Part shown: positions 25,588 through 35,102 of the stretch, one piece after another
Layout of the letters: each line of letters opens with the position of its first letter
Position numbering within the stretch: the stretch's first letter is position 1
NCBI GenBank assembly: GCA_028871815.1
Contig: JAGWMJ010000002.1
Span: forward strand, 1-64,000
DNA length: 64,000 nucleotides
Source: Armatimonadota bacterium
GTDB taxonomy: Bacteria; Armatimonadota; Chthonomonadetes; Chthonomonadales; Chthonomonadaceae
Reading direction: 5' to 3'
Program-made: the position numbers and the translations under genes
Notes under the pieces: generated by a model
The model's input: only the letters and a program-made list of their open reading frames with translations
Told to the model about the DNA's origin: nothing
The model's database searches: none

Positions 25588-28500
25588 TTGAAACGTCAAA
25601 TTGCTGCTCTGCTGGGACTTGCTGCCGCCCTTGCGGCTGTGGCGGCGCATGCACAGAATGCCGACCCGGGCCGGCAGCGCCTTGCCCGAATGCCGGATAT
25701 CAGCAAAACCAGTATTGTGTTCGTCTATGGTGGTGACCTGTGGCTGGTATCGCGCAACGGTGGCACCGCACGGCGACTTACGGCGAGCCCGGGACCAAAG
25801 GCCTTTCCAAAGTTTTCGCCAGACGGCAAATGGATTGCATTCTCCGCCCAGTACGACGGCATCGCTGCAGTATATATCATCCCGTCGACCGGTGGCGACC
25901 CGATTCAGTTGACGTATCACCCGACGCCATCCATCGTGGACGGCTGGACACCGGATAGTAAGGCCGTGCTGTTCCGATCGGGACGCGAGGCGCACTCCTA
26001 CCGCTACCAGCAACTGTTTACCGTGCCCGTTACCGGTGGCCTCGCTACGCGACTGCCGATTCCCACCGGAGGGCTGGCGTCGTATTCTCCCCACGGCAAC
26101 CAGATTGCCTACAACGCCATCTCCAGTGAGTTCGCAACCTGGAAGCGCTACCGCGGTGGCGAGCAGTCGTACGTCTCGGTCTTCAATCTGGTGACCCACC
26201 AGTACTACGAGGTTCCTCATGGCGCCGAAGAAGCGGCCTTCCCCATGTGGAGCGGCGGCCATATCTATTTCCTGTCCGACAAGACGGAGACAAAGAACCT
26301 TTACGATTTCAACGTGCAAACGCGCCAAACCCGGCCGCTTACGCACTATCAGGGCTACGATGTGGACTTTCCAAGCTGTGGCGCCGGCGCCATCGTGTTT
26401 CAGCATGGCGGACACCTGAATGTGCTGAACACGGCCACGGGCCATGTCAGGACTGTTGATATCAAGATTTACAGTGACAATGTGTCTGCGCGGCCGGAGT
26501 GGATCAATGTGTCCGGGCAGATCAGCGCGGCGTCACTCTCACCATCAGCGAAGCGCGTCGCCTTTGTGGCTCATGGAGAGATATTCACGGTGCCGGCAAA
26601 GCACGGCGCCACGCGAGACATCTCCAACACTCCTGGAGCGCGTGAGGTGGAGGCCGCGTGGTCGCCCGACGGCAAGCGGATCGCCTACTTCTCGGATGCT
26701 ACCGGCGAATACGAACTCTATACGCGCCCGGCCGATGGAACCGGAGGGCCAACCCGCCTCACGTTCGACGGACACAACTGGCGCAGCAACATCGTCTGGT
26801 CGCCAGATTCGCAGTCGCTGCTCTATCGTGGAGCATCTGGCGCGCTCTACCTTGTCGGCGCGGATGGTAAGAAAGCCATCCTTGTCGACCACCTCGTGAG
26901 CCACGTTTCCACGGATAGCTGGTCGGCGGACAGTAAATGGATTGCATACTGCAAAAGCGGCAGCAACCTCTACAGCAACATCTGGCTCTACTCCGTGGAG
27001 CAGCAGAAGAGTTTCCGCGTGAGCGACGGCACATACGACGACAGTGACCCCGTGTTCGACCGGTCCGGTAAGTACCTCTTCTTTACGTCAGATCGGCACT
27101 TCTCGCCATCGAACAACGGTCTGGAGACCGCGATATCGGTGCCGCACCCCGGAGGCCTCTATCTGCTCACGCTGGCAGCGGCAACGCCCTCGCCATTCGC
27201 CCCGCGTGACGACGAAGAAGGCGCAACGCCCGCCAAACCTGCGCCGGTCACGCCGCCCAAACCCGCCACACCCGCCAATGACAAGAAGGTGGCGCCCAAG
27301 CCGGTGAACATCGACCTCCAGGGACTCTATCAGAGAATCGTGGCGTTGCCGGTGGCCAAGGGTGATTTCGGCAATCTGCAGACGGGCAGCGGCAAGCTGT
27401 TCTACGTGGAAGGCGCCGCCATTCACCTTTACGACCTGAGTGACCGCACCGACAAGGTCGTGATGCCGGGCGCCCAGAGCTACGTCCTGAATGCCGACGC
27501 CTCCAAGCTCCTGTACCAGGCCGGCGGAGGATGGGGCATCGTTCCCGCCACTGCGGGTCATACCGCGGCCGAAGGAAAGGTTGCCGTCGATCTGCAGATG
27601 CGCACCGTACCGCGGGAGGAGTGGCCCGAGATACTCCGCGATGCGTGGCGGTTCGAGCGCGATTTCTACTATAACCCCGCGATGCATGGCCTGAACTGGC
27701 AGGGGATGTACAAGAAGTACGCGGCGCTGGTACCGGAGATCGCAGACCGCAGCGATCTAACCTATCTGATCGGGCAGCTCATTGGTGAGCTCGACACCTC
27801 CCACTCCTACGTGTTCGGCACAGCCGGGCCGCCGGTACCTCATGTGAGCGTGGGGCTGCTCGGCGTCGACTTTGAGGCTGCAGGCAAGTACTATCGCATT
27901 GCCCGGATACTGCCCGGCCACAACTGGAATCCGGCGCTGGTTTCACCACTCACGGAGCCTGGTATCAAGGTGGCGGCCGGCGACTACCTGCTGGCAGTTA
28001 ATGGATCTCCGCTTACAACAACCGAAAGTCCATACGAGCCATTCCAGAATACCGTTGGGGTGGTTACCGACCTTCGCGTGAACTCGGCGCCTACAGATGC
28101 CGGCGCCTGGGATATCAAAGTCAAGCCCATTGCCAGCGAGGGTGCGCTGCGCAACCTCGTGTGGGTTGAACATAATCGCGAATTGGTAAGCAAGGCGACC
28201 GGCGGGCGAATCGGTTATATCTACGTACCCGACACGGCCGGACCCGGAATGACCGCCTTCGCCGAGGGTTTCTATGCCCAGACCAACAAGCAGGGCCTGA
28301 TCGTTGATGAGCGGTTCAACAGCGGCGGCGACATTCCGGATTTCTACATCCAGAAGCTCGACCGCAAACGCCTCAGCATCTTCACCGAGCGTTACGGGCC
28401 CGATATCGGCACGCCAACCGCCGCCATCTATGGGCCCAAGTGCATCATGACCAACGAGTGGTCCGGCTCGGGTGGTGACGCGTTCCCTTACTTCTTCCGC

Positions 28501-28833
28501 GAGGCCGGCATTGGGCCTGTCATCGGACGGAGGACCTGGGGCGGCCTCGTGGGGTACATGGGACCGCGCACGTTGATGGATGGGGGTGGCGTAACCGTTC
28601 CTCAGTTCGGATTGTGGGACCCGCATACCGGCAAATGGATAGCCGAGAACCACGGAATCGATCCTGATATCGACGTTCAGAATACGCCGGACAAGACGAT
28701 CAACGGCGGTGACCCACAGCTTCAGGCGGCAATCAAATACGAACTGCAACAGCTTAAGCTGCATCCCACACCGAAATACGTGCATCCGCCGTTTTCCGTG
28801 GACAATCTGCCGGCGCAGGACGCGGTACCGTGA
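25588..28833 (+). CDS. Secreted tricorn protease homologue
   Basis: A 1081-residue exported serine peptidase. TTG 25588 has TGGAGGT (25576-25582) a few bases upstream and gives a clear signal peptide (MKRQIAALLGLAAALAAVAA, then HAQ). The first 600 residues form beta-propellers with WSPDGKRIAYFS type blades. A Pro/Ala/Lys-rich linker (about 540-575) leads to the C-terminal part: DTSHSYV carries the Ser-His pair near residue 738, a PDZ-like domain follows, and the nucleophile Ser is near 961 in WSGSGGDAFPYFF, with NHGIDPDIDV near the C-terminus. Tricorn homologues degrade peptides from larger proteases; the signal peptide places this one outside the cytoplasm. Confidence 0.9.
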   Translation: MKRQIAALLGLAAALAAVAAHAQNADPGRQRLARMPDISKTSIVFVYGGDLWLVSRNGGTARRLTASPGPKAFPKFSPDGKWIAFSAQYDGIAAVYIIPSTGGDPIQLTYHPTPSIVDGWTPDSKAVLFRSGREAHSYRYQQLFTVPVTGGLATRLPIPTGGLASYSPHGNQIAYNAISSEFATWKRYRGGEQSYVSVFNLVTHQYYEVPHGAEEAAFPMWSGGHIYFLSDKTETKNLYDFNVQTRQTRPLTHYQGYDVDFPSCGAGAIVFQHGGHLNVLNTATGHVRTVDIKIYSDNVSARPEWINVSGQISAASLSPSAKRVAFVAHGEIFTVPAKHGATRDISNTPGAREVEAAWSPDGKRIAYFSDATGEYELYTRPADGTGGPTRLTFDGHNWRSNIVWSPDSQSLLYRGASGALYLVGADGKKAILVDHLVSHVSTDSWSADSKWIAYCKSGSNLYSNIWLYSVEQQKSFRVSDGTYDDSDPVFDRSGKYLFFTSDRHFSPSNNGLETAISVPHPGGLYLLTLAAATPSPFAPRDDEEGATPAKPAPVTPPKPATPANDKKVAPKPVNIDLQGLYQRIVALPVAKGDFGNLQTGSGKLFYVEGAAIHLYDLSDRTDKVVMPGAQSYVLNADASKLLYQAGGGWGIVPATAGHTAAEGKVAVDLQMRTVPREEWPEILRDAWRFERDFYYNPAMHGLNWQGMYKKYAALVPEIADRSDLTYLIGQLIGELDTSHSYVFGTAGPPVPHVSVGLLGVDFEAAGKYYRIARILPGHNWNPALVSPLTEPGIKVAAGDYLLAVNGSPLTTTESPYEPFQNTVGVVTDLRVNSAPTDAGAWDIKVKPIASEGALRNLVWVEHNRELVSKATGGRIGYIYVPDTAGPGMTAFAEGFYAQTNKQGLIVDERFNSGGDIPDFYIQKLDRKRLSIFTERYGPDIGTPTAAIYGPKCIMTNEWSGSGGDAFPYFFREAGIGPVIGRRTWGGLVGYMGPRTLMDGGGVTVPQFGLWDPHTGKWIAENHGIDPDIDVQNTPDKTINGGDPQLQAAIKYELQQLKLHPTPKYVHPPFSVDNLPAQDAVP

Positions 28834-28974
28834 GGCGCTGCGTGGCCCACGCGATTGCGCCACGGCACAGCAGCCTGGCGGACCTCTGCGCGGCCGGGTT
28901 CCAGCGGAATGCGCGATCAATCAAGTTGGCCCCGCCAACGGCGGACTGATGGATAGATAATACGTGGATACTAC

Positions 28975-29006
28975 GCAACTTCCTGGTGAGGCGAATTTGA
29001 AGTTGC
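28975..29006. promoter_or_regulatory. Inverted repeat between the tricorn gene and the next gene
   Basis: GCAACTTC (28975-28982) and GAAGTTGC (28999-29006) form a perfect 8-base dyad with a 16-base spacer. It sits about 80 bases before the next start codon and 140 bases after the tricorn stop. It may be an operator or RNA hairpin; no T-tract follows, so a simple terminator is unlikely. Confidence 0.4.
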
Positions 29007-29085
29007 CTGCTGCGACCGACGCTATAAATCCATACCACCTTCGCGCATCAGCGGCGCCGACCCGCACGCCGCGGCAGACCTACTC

Positions 29086-29709
29086 ATGACAGAAACGGCT
29101 GAAGCACCGATCACCAGCTTCGTTGTGGATCGCCTCGGAATCGAGCAGCACGTGGGCGTCTCCGGCTTACCCCTTGGCGAGGAAGAGCGCACGCAGTGGA
29201 TCACAGCGCTCGGCGCAGCCGTACAGCAGAAAGCGCGCCTCTTTACCGAGCGAAGGGTGACCGCGCGCTCGAACCGCGGCGTGCCGGTACCGGGTCGTAC
29301 TCCCTATCGCATCGCGGCCGGCTTCCATCTCACTGAGGTCACCCGCATGGAGTATGTGCTGAGCACCATGGCTTTCACACTCCTGTCGGATCGCGTGCCG
29401 GTGCTCTCATTCGTGCCGATGCCGGCCGCCGCCAGCGCGGAGACTTTGAATCCAGGTGGGGCGCTCGCGATGCTAATTGCGTGGAGGATGGTCGCCAGCG
29501 GCAGCGATACCGATGCCCAGTACGTCAGCGCCATCAGCCCGGTGATGGAAGGTCAGGTCGCGGAGATGCTGGAGGCGCGGCCCGCCGTGGCAATCCTGCA
29601 TCGCGCCTACCCGCAGGATGGCGTGATGGATGTTGCAGTGCCGATTGCCATTCGATTCGCTCAGATTGTAATCGGTCAGTTTGAGGATCTATCGGCCTCT
29701 GTTGAGTAG
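29086..29709 (+). CDS. Conserved-looking protein of unknown function
   Basis: A 207-residue soluble protein without signal peptide or membrane helices. The N-terminal half has a basic segment (RRVTARSNRGVPVPGRTPYRI), the second half a hydrophobic core with VLSTMAFTLLSDRVPVLSFVPMP and AVAILHRAYPQDGVMDVAVP. Codon usage and composition resemble the neighbours, which supports a real gene. No family is recognised. It stands between the tricorn protease and the GH18 enzyme, with its own upstream gap of 250 bases. Confidence 0.6.
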   Translation: MTETAEAPITSFVVDRLGIEQHVGVSGLPLGEEERTQWITALGAAVQQKARLFTERRVTARSNRGVPVPGRTPYRIAAGFHLTEVTRMEYVLSTMAFTLLSDRVPVLSFVPMPAAASAETLNPGGALAMLIAWRMVASGSDTDAQYVSAISPVMEGQVAEMLEARPAVAILHRAYPQDGVMDVAVPIAIRFAQIVIGQFEDLSASVE

Positions 29710-29811
29710 ATCGCGGTAATTAGGGGCGACCGTGCAGACGGACCGACGGCAGCCAAAACGAATTGGCACAGCCGCGGCGAATGGAACAATACTGAACGGA
29801 GCGAATCACCC

Positions 29812-30987
29812 ATGTCTCCAAACGCTTGCGGTTGGGCAGTCGCTTGCGCCGGTGCGTTGAGTCTTTGCGCGGTCACGCGGTCAACCGCAGCTGTGGCCGC
29901 CCACCGTCCGCCAAAATCATGGGTAGCTGGTTACTACGTGTCGTGGAATCAGGCCAACGGGCTGTTTCCGCCCTCGGAGATCGACTTCTCTGCGATATCG
30001 CAGGTGGTTCACTTCAGCATTCTGCCCAATGCGGATGGCTCGATAGATCCTGTCACTTGTGGCATCACCGCCGCTCAGTCGGCTGCCCTGGTGACGCTTG
30101 CCCATGCGGCGCATCGTAAAGCGCTCGTCTGCCTCGGCGGAGCCGGTAGCGCCGCGCGAATCCGGCCGGCCATCTCCGACGCGTCGAGGCAGGTATTCGT
30201 ACAGAACCTGGCGCAGTTCGTCGTCTCGCGTGGCTATGACGGACTCGATCTGGATATGGAGCCAATCCGGGCGAGCGATACGGCAGATTACACGCAGTTT
30301 GTCATCGCGATGCGCAAGGCGCTCAATGTTGCGAAGCACGGCCTGCTGCTTACTGCTGCTGTCGGCGACCAGCCCGCCATGTTTGCGCAGCTCCAGCGCG
30401 ATTTCGATGAAATCAATGTCATGACGTACGACATCGCCGGGCCGTGGCACGGCTGGGAGACCTGGTTCAACTCACCGATGACCAATGGCGGTCGCACGTT
30501 TCAAAGTAACGGCCGGCCACTCCCCTCCGTCGATAGCGAGGTGCAAACGTACCTCGGGGCCGGCGTGGCGCCAAAGAAGCTTGGGATTGGAATAGCATTT
30601 TATGGCGCCGTCTGGAGCGGCGCCAACGGGCCCAACCAGCCGCTGACCGGCGTGACCGTGGATAACACTGTGGATTACCACGACATCATGCGCCTCTACT
30701 ATCGGCCACAAGCCTACCATTGGGATGCGCAAGCGGAAGCGCCATGGTTGGAAGTCGACGCGCCACAGCAGGCAGACCGCAAGTTCATCTCGTTCGATGA
30801 CGAGCGGCTCATCGGTCTCAAGTTTGACTATATTCGCCGCTACCGCCTTGGAGGCGCGATCATCTGGGAGCTGAGTGGCGGCTACCGCGCCAGCCAGCCG
30901 GCCGGCATGAGGAATCCGCTGCTGCACGCGGTGCGGCGGGACTGGTTGAATCCCGAAGCCCTCAAGAAGCGACCATCGGGACCATGA
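29812..30987 (+). CDS. Secreted GH18 chitinase-like glycosidase
   Basis: A 391-residue protein with a signal peptide (hydrophobic run around residues 8-29, then HRPPKS). The GH18 barrel starts at WVAGYYVSWN (37-46), has the strand 3 motif KALVCLGGAG and the catalytic DxxDxDxE sequence GYDGLDLDMEP with Glu150 as proton donor. INVMTYDIAGPWHG and LGIGIAFYGAVWSG further match GH18 strands 6 and 7. Family members cut chitin or related GlcNAc polymers; substrate specificity is not readable. Its stop is eight bases from the stop of the convergent symporter gene. Confidence 0.9.
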   Translation: MSPNACGWAVACAGALSLCAVTRSTAAVAAHRPPKSWVAGYYVSWNQANGLFPPSEIDFSAISQVVHFSILPNADGSIDPVTCGITAAQSAALVTLAHAAHRKALVCLGGAGSAARIRPAISDASRQVFVQNLAQFVVSRGYDGLDLDMEPIRASDTADYTQFVIAMRKALNVAKHGLLLTAAVGDQPAMFAQLQRDFDEINVMTYDIAGPWHGWETWFNSPMTNGGRTFQSNGRPLPSVDSEVQTYLGAGVAPKKLGIGIAFYGAVWSGANGPNQPLTGVTVDNTVDYHDIMRLYYRPQAYHWDAQAEAPWLEVDAPQQADRKFISFDDERLIGLKFDYIRRYRLGGAIIWELSGGYRASQPAGMRNPLLHAVRRDWLNPEALKKRPSGP

Positions 30988-30995
30988 GCCGTGGC

Positions 30996-32420
30996 TCAAG
31001 GCGTCGCGGTGCGAACTGACCGCTTCACCGCGAGGCCGAAACCGTAGATTGCGCTGCTAAAAGCAAGGCCAAGGTACATCGGCTGCCAGCCCAGCAGGAA
31101 TTCCGGCGCGTCAAATCCGCCGTGGCGCCAACCCCATAGCAGGCTGACAAGCGCCGATCCGCCGCCGGTTGCGATACCCCACAGCGCAAAACGCCCATCC
31201 GGGCGCCAGCCCGAAGGAGCGTAGGCGCCGAGCAGCGGCAGCAGCAGCGCCGGTACATACACGTTGCCGAATGCGTACCACTGCTGCACCACCGAGGGCA
31301 CCTCAATTGCAATGCCGATAGCCAGGGCGGATGTGGCAAACAGGCCCCAGCGAGTGAGCGACGGGATGCGATGCTCCGGCAATTCCGGCTTGATGCGCCA
31401 CAGTAGATCCCGGCCTACGGTTACTCCGGCGATAAACGTGTAAGAGACCAGGCTCGCCATAATCGGCGCCAGCATCCCAACCACGAAAAAGCCCTTCAAT
31501 CCGTGTGGAAGCGCTCGCTGCGCCAGTGCTGGAAACGCGTAGAGCGCATCGGGGAGGCCCGGCGCAAGTTTGCGGCTGAAGAGGCCCGTGAACGTGGTAA
31601 GCGCATCGAACACCATCCAGCAGCATACGGCGCCAACAATGCCCCAGACAGCGATCCGGCCCGATCGGGCCGCGTAGCATCGCTGATGAAACCCGGGGTC
31701 GACCAACGTGGTCAGGGCGATAAAGAACCAGACGAGTGCCCAGCCGATCGAATGTACGCCCAGGGGGGCCAGGTGCGTTTTGGGCAAAGCGCCCGGTCTC
31801 AGCAGCGCGTGCACGCCGCCGAAGCGCTGGATGCAAACCCACGCCAGCAGCGTGAAGCCGGCAAACATCATCGTGAACTGCACGGTGTTTACCCGCACGT
31901 CGGCCAGAAAGCCACCACGGAATACATACACGACAGAAAAAAGCACCGCCAGCAGCATTGCCGGCAGAACCGGCAGGCCGGTGATCGCCGAAAACAGCAG
32001 CGCGGCCATCAACGCATATTGGCTGGGGCTTGCATAGATAAAAGTGAGCGCGGCTCCGAGCAGCGCTGCGGGTTTGCCGTATGCCTCGGCAAGCTTGTCG
32101 GGAATGGTAAAGTTGGTGGCGCCTGCCGCGCGAACTCGGCGTGCCAGCCCGAAAGCGAACAGCAGTCCAAACAGGTAGTAGGGCAGTCCGTTTACCACCC
32201 AGGCGCTCAGACCGTCGGTATATACAAACTCACCGGCGCCGAGTACCGCGCCATACCAGGTGGCCACCAATGTGGCTACAAACACTAAGGGCCCAAGGTT
32301 GTTTTCGGCGATCAGCCAGCCTCGCACGGTTTCACGCCGGATGCCAAATCCTGCGACCAGCAGGAAGGCAACGTACAGCGCTACCCAAAACCAGTCGGTT
32401 CCGTTAAAGGTAAGGTGCAA
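30996..32420 (-). CDS. Sodium:solute symporter (SSS family), candidate thiamine-related transporter
   Basis: A 474-residue protein with about 13 membrane helices. FVATLVATWYGAVLGAGEFVYTDG in the first helices, IPDKLAEAYGKPAALLGA and the WALVWFFIALTTLVDPGFHQRCYAARS region are SSS family traits. It lies 119 bases downstream of thiamine pyrophosphokinase in a minus-strand unit that begins with a TPP riboswitch. Predicted thiamine-regulated SSS transporters (ThiV) are known from comparative genomics, so thiamine or a precursor is a reasonable substrate guess. That assignment is inference from context; SSS proteins carry many solutes and no binding-site residue decides it. Confidence 0.82.
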   Translation of the reverse strand: MHLTFNGTDWFWVALYVAFLLVAGFGIRRETVRGWLIAENNLGPLVFVATLVATWYGAVLGAGEFVYTDGLSAWVVNGLPYYLFGLLFAFGLARRVRAAGATNFTIPDKLAEAYGKPAALLGAALTFIYASPSQYALMAALLFSAITGLPVLPAMLLAVLFSVVYVFRGGFLADVRVNTVQFTMMFAGFTLLAWVCIQRFGGVHALLRPGALPKTHLAPLGVHSIGWALVWFFIALTTLVDPGFHQRCYAARSGRIAVWGIVGAVCCWMVFDALTTFTGLFSRKLAPGLPDALYAFPALAQRALPHGLKGFFVVGMLAPIMASLVSYTFIAGVTVGRDLLWRIKPELPEHRIPSLTRWGLFATSALAIGIAIEVPSVVQQWYAFGNVYVPALLLPLLGAYAPSGWRPDGRFALWGIATGGGSALVSLLWGWRHGGFDAPEFLLGWQPMYLGLAFSSAIYGFGLAVKRSVRTATP

Positions 32421-32539
32421 ACAGAGCCCCCATCAAGTGCGTCACGAGCCTCGCAATACAGCAGCGCCGGTGTCCTGTGGTTCTGTCCAATGCGCGGCCT
32501 TGACGCCTGCAGGTCGCATCGCGCGTTGCCAGCGGATGG

Positions 32540-33199
32540 TCAGGCCGGCGCTGCCACGCGCGGCCGGTGAAACACCAGCACGGCGCCATCCGTCGATGCC
32601 AGGCGCACAATCCCGCCGACCGCCTCATTGCTAACTCCGCGTGTGCCGGGTGGAAGGTAGGTGCGAGTAAGCGGCCATCGCACACCCGAGATGCTCACGG
32701 TTGCGCCTCCTGCGGCAAACACGGAGACGGTATCGCCGGCGCCGCACTCGATCAGCAGCTCACCGCCATCTAAGCCGGCCGGAATGCCGTAGACAGTTTC
32801 GCCGTCGGTCAGCAGTCGAATCGATCCGGGCTGCCCGCAGCGCGTCAGTATCAGCAGCGCGCCGAGCGAGTGATCCGCGCGGCCACCAAGCGCACCGAGA
32901 ATAGTGATTTCCTGCGCACCGCGTTCCAGAGCCAATATCACACTCTTCTCAAGGTCCGCAACCTCCTGATCCGGAAGCGCCACGATCTCAGCGCGTGGAA
33001 ACAGCGCTCCCGCCTGAGCACGCGAGATCGAGTCAAAGTCGCCGCACACAATATCCGCCTCGATCCCGAGACAGTGCGCCGTCATTGCGCCGCCATCCAC
33101 GGCCAGCACCAGGTGGGCGATGTCTCGTTCCCGCTGAGCGAGCGTGGCTTCCGGCGGCTCACCGTTAGCGATAAGCAACGCACGAAGCAGATCAGTCAC
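32540..33199 (-). CDS. thiN: Thiamine pyrophosphokinase
   Basis: A 219-residue enzyme that transfers pyrophosphate from ATP to thiamine to give TPP. Motifs are [36 protein letters not shown] (the D-x-x-K-S/T motif, usually DKDxTDxE), [15 protein letters not shown] and the C-terminal TRGVSNE segment (usually GxSNE). The chosen start is GTG 33199, inside the end of the pseudopilin gene with an 8-base overlap; it gives the normal family length. A longer frame to 33307 only extends into the pilin gene. It is the second gene behind a TPP riboswitch, which fits feedback control by its product. Confidence 0.9.
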   Translation of the reverse strand: MTDLLRALLIANGEPPEATLAQRERDIAHLVLAVDGGAMTAHCLGIEADIVCGDFDSISRAQAGALFPRAEIVALPDQEVADLEKSVILALERGAQEITILGALGGRADHSLGALLILTRCGQPGSIRLLTDGETVYGIPAGLDGGELLIECGAGDTVSVFAAGGATVSISGVRWPLTRTYLPPGTRGVSNEAVGGIVRLASTDGAVLVFHRPRVAAPA

Positions 33200-33989
33200 A
33201 GAGCCAGTACCAGGTGGAACCCGGGTTGCCGTCGCCCGGGGCACCGGGGTCATTGTCGTTGCTGCGCTGGCCGGCAGGGCAGACCACCTGATCATCGAAC
33301 TGCCCACTCGTCACGGTGAACTTGCTGTGGCCATCTGCGAACACCGTGCCACCGCCGCGAGGATGCCACTGGGCAAAATATGTGGGGTAGTAGCCGTACT
33401 TGGCGCCATTCAGATCGGAGGGCCCAAACCACGGCATCATCTCGTCGCGCATAATGCGCGTCTCCGAGGGTGCGGCAAACTGCGCCAGCGTGGTGATCTG
33501 GGTGCTGGTGTAGAGCGTGTTGTTTTGACTCGACTCGCCGGCGATGGTGGTGTAGCTACCCCGGTCAAACCGGTAACTTGAGCCGTAGCACGCCCAATAA
33601 CTGTTTCGGCCCGGACAGCCGTAAACAGGGTCTGCCAACGTTGGGCCGCCGTTATCGTCCGGGCAGCGGAAAATCTGCGGCTCTTTGGTATACGGCGCCA
33701 GTTCCAGTTCCACGCCCTTGTGCAAAGGGTCGCCCGACCACGCTCGAGTCCCACCCGGTGTTTGTGTGTTGTATGCGTAGAAAATCGGAAACGTCTCGTC
33801 GTAATCCTGCACATACATCTGCACGGCCATGCCGATTTCACGAACGTTGGAGGTGCATACAATCTGGCGAGCAGCCTCGCGCGCCTGTGAGAAGACCGGA
33901 AAGAGGATTGCCGCTAATACAGCTATAATAGCTATAACAACTAGCAGTTCGATCAACGTGAATCCGGCGCGAACCCTTTGCTGGCTCAT
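33192..33989 (-). CDS. Type II secretion/type IV pilin-like pseudopilin with H-x9-DG domain
   Basis: A 265-residue protein. The prepilin peptidase site is at [15 protein letters not shown] with Glu at +5, followed by one hydrophobic helix. The [11 protein letters not shown]-like region (here [11 protein letters not shown]) and the C-terminal [18 protein letters not shown], with H-x9-DG, place it with the large DUF1559-related pseudopilin group common in Armatimonadota and Planctomycetes. The Shine-Dalgarno GAGGGAG lies about six bases before ATG 33989. Its position directly behind a TPP riboswitch and in front of thiN is odd, since pseudopilins have no known link to thiamine. Confidence 0.9.
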   Translation of the reverse strand: MSQQRVRAGFTLIELLVVIAIIAVLAAILFPVFSQAREAARQIVCTSNVREIGMAVQMYVQDYDETFPIFYAYNTQTPGGTRAWSGDPLHKGVELELAPYTKEPQIFRCPDDNGGPTLADPVYGCPGRNSYWACYGSSYRFDRGSYTTIAGESSQNNTLYTSTQITTLAQFAAPSETRIMRDEMMPWFGPSDLNGAKYGYYPTYFAQWHPRGGGTVFADGHSKFTVTSGQFDDQVVCPAGQRSNDNDPGAPGDGNPGSTWYWLCD

Positions 33990-34014
33990 CGGCGTTCTCC
34001 CTCAGATGCATCAA

Positions 34015-34048
34015 CGCCGCCATTCATCGCTGAGAGGAGATGGCGGCG
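34015..34048 (-). promoter_or_regulatory. Strong hairpin between riboswitch and pseudopilin start
   Basis: A perfect 9-base stem (CGCCGCCAT with ATGGCGGCG) encloses a 16-base loop. On the transcript the loop contains CTCCTCTCAG, partly complementary to CTGAGGGAG, which holds the pseudopilin Shine-Dalgarno. It could be the expression platform that hides the ribosome site. No U-tract follows, so control of translation is more likely than a simple intrinsic terminator. Confidence 0.45.
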
Positions 34049-34074
34049 CATCACAACCTGTGGGGCGCGGCCGT

Positions 34075-34158
34075 CGCCTCCCTCCGCCGGTATTATCCGG
34101 ATTCAGGTAGTTCAGGGTTGGGCTTTCACCCTCTCAGCCTCGGAAGCACCCCTGGCGC
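34075..34158 (-). ncRNA. TPP riboswitch (THI element)
   Basis: Read on the minus strand the region contains the conserved pieces in order: GGGGTGC, GGCTGAGAGGG, ACCC followed by GAACTACCTGAATCCGGAT, AATACCGGCG and GGAGGGA. CGCC at the 5' end pairs with GGCG at the 3' end as helix P1. These are the CUGAGA and ACCUGAU...GGAUAAUGCCAGCGUAGGGA features of the thiamine pyrophosphate aptamer. It lies 85 bases upstream of the pseudopilin and should control the pseudopilin-thiN-symporter unit, off when TPP is plentiful. Confidence 0.93.
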
Positions 34159-34218
34159 GGCACTATGCAGTTTTCATTCAATCGTATGATAGCGCATTTG
34201 CGCGCCCCGGCGACAGCG

Positions 34219-34902
34219 TTACCGTTTCTTTCCGGCTGTACCTCCGTTTGTCCTGACTCCTGCCTTTGAACCAACAGCCAGCCCATACACCTGCGCCATC
34301 TGTTTCAGATACTGGGCCTCCGTGCCCATACCCAACCTGGCGCGACGCTTGTCCAGATTTGCCGGGTCCTCAACCGGGTCCAGCACGATCGTTCCGCCGT
34401 GAAAGGTTGCCTGCGTCCCGTATAACTGCCGCTCATGCTGTGCTTTGCGTACGCGGTCCGTAAGATAGGCCACGTCGATTCCATCTACGCCGCGATGCGT
34501 GAACGCGCGCTGCATAAGACCAAGGCACTGCATCTGAAACCTGGGATCCTTATCGGCGTGCTGCACCAGCAGCCAGGCATCATGGGCGCCGTCGCGTCCC
34601 ACCATCGGGATGGTCGGCCAACCATACCGCCTTACAATACGTTTCATCGCTTTCAGGTCGCTGGTATCCACCTTCGCCATCGCAGTCGCGGCCGTCTTGC
34701 TGATTCCGGCGATGCTGCCATGAGCCTTCATCTGCTTCACCATCTCCATACGCGCGGCCTGATCCGCCTGGACCATTGTTATCAGATGGAGCCGGAGCCG
34801 GGCATTCGCAACGGGACCGGAAGGTGCCTGTGCGGCCAACGGGGCGCCACAGGCAAGGATCATAGCTGCCAGTGCCGGCATCACCGCTCGCGGTTGGTTC
34901 AT
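34219..34902 (-). CDS. Exported DUF6624-like protein
   Basis: A 227-residue protein. ATG 34902 has AAGGAGG just upstream and gives a signal peptide (MNQPRAVMPALAAMILACG, then APLAAQA); the frame extends ten codons further, without a better start. The mature part has YGWPTIPMVGRDGAHDAWLLVQHAD, DPRFQMQCLGLM, AYLTDRVRKAQHERQLYGTQ, the conserved blocks of DUF6624. Members are frequent in many phyla and uncharacterised. The invariant His in QHAD suggests a binding or catalytic site. It lies upstream of the riboswitch on the same strand but is separately placed. Confidence 0.75.
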   Translation of the reverse strand: MNQPRAVMPALAAMILACGAPLAAQAPSGPVANARLRLHLITMVQADQAARMEMVKQMKAHGSIAGISKTAATAMAKVDTSDLKAMKRIVRRYGWPTIPMVGRDGAHDAWLLVQHADKDPRFQMQCLGLMQRAFTHRGVDGIDVAYLTDRVRKAQHERQLYGTQATFHGGTIVLDPVEDPANLDKRRARLGMGTEAQYLKQMAQVYGLAVGSKAGVRTNGGTAGKKR

Positions 34903-35102
34903 TTCGCCTCCTTTGGCGTCGCCGATGTCCAAAGCCTGTCGCCACGTGAAAACAAGGTCTCAACTTCTCTGAGACGTCGAGGCTTGAGCCGAGTTTCGAC
35001 GCCGCCCCAAACGCGCCTCGGAGGAGCCGGGAGCCTTAGCGTCTAAATCAGAGACGGTCAGGCAGAACGCACGCCGTATTGTGTGGCAGGTTCTACAGAA
35101 TT

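Noticed and set aside
30984-30997. TGAGCCGTGGCTCA at the convergent ends of the GH18 and symporter genes as a two-way terminator.
   Set aside because: The stem is short with almost no loop and there are no T-tracts on either side.
33200-33307. Longer N-terminus for thiamine pyrophosphokinase.
   Set aside because: These codons lie inside the pseudopilin gene in another frame; GTG 33199 gives the normal family length and a typical overlap.
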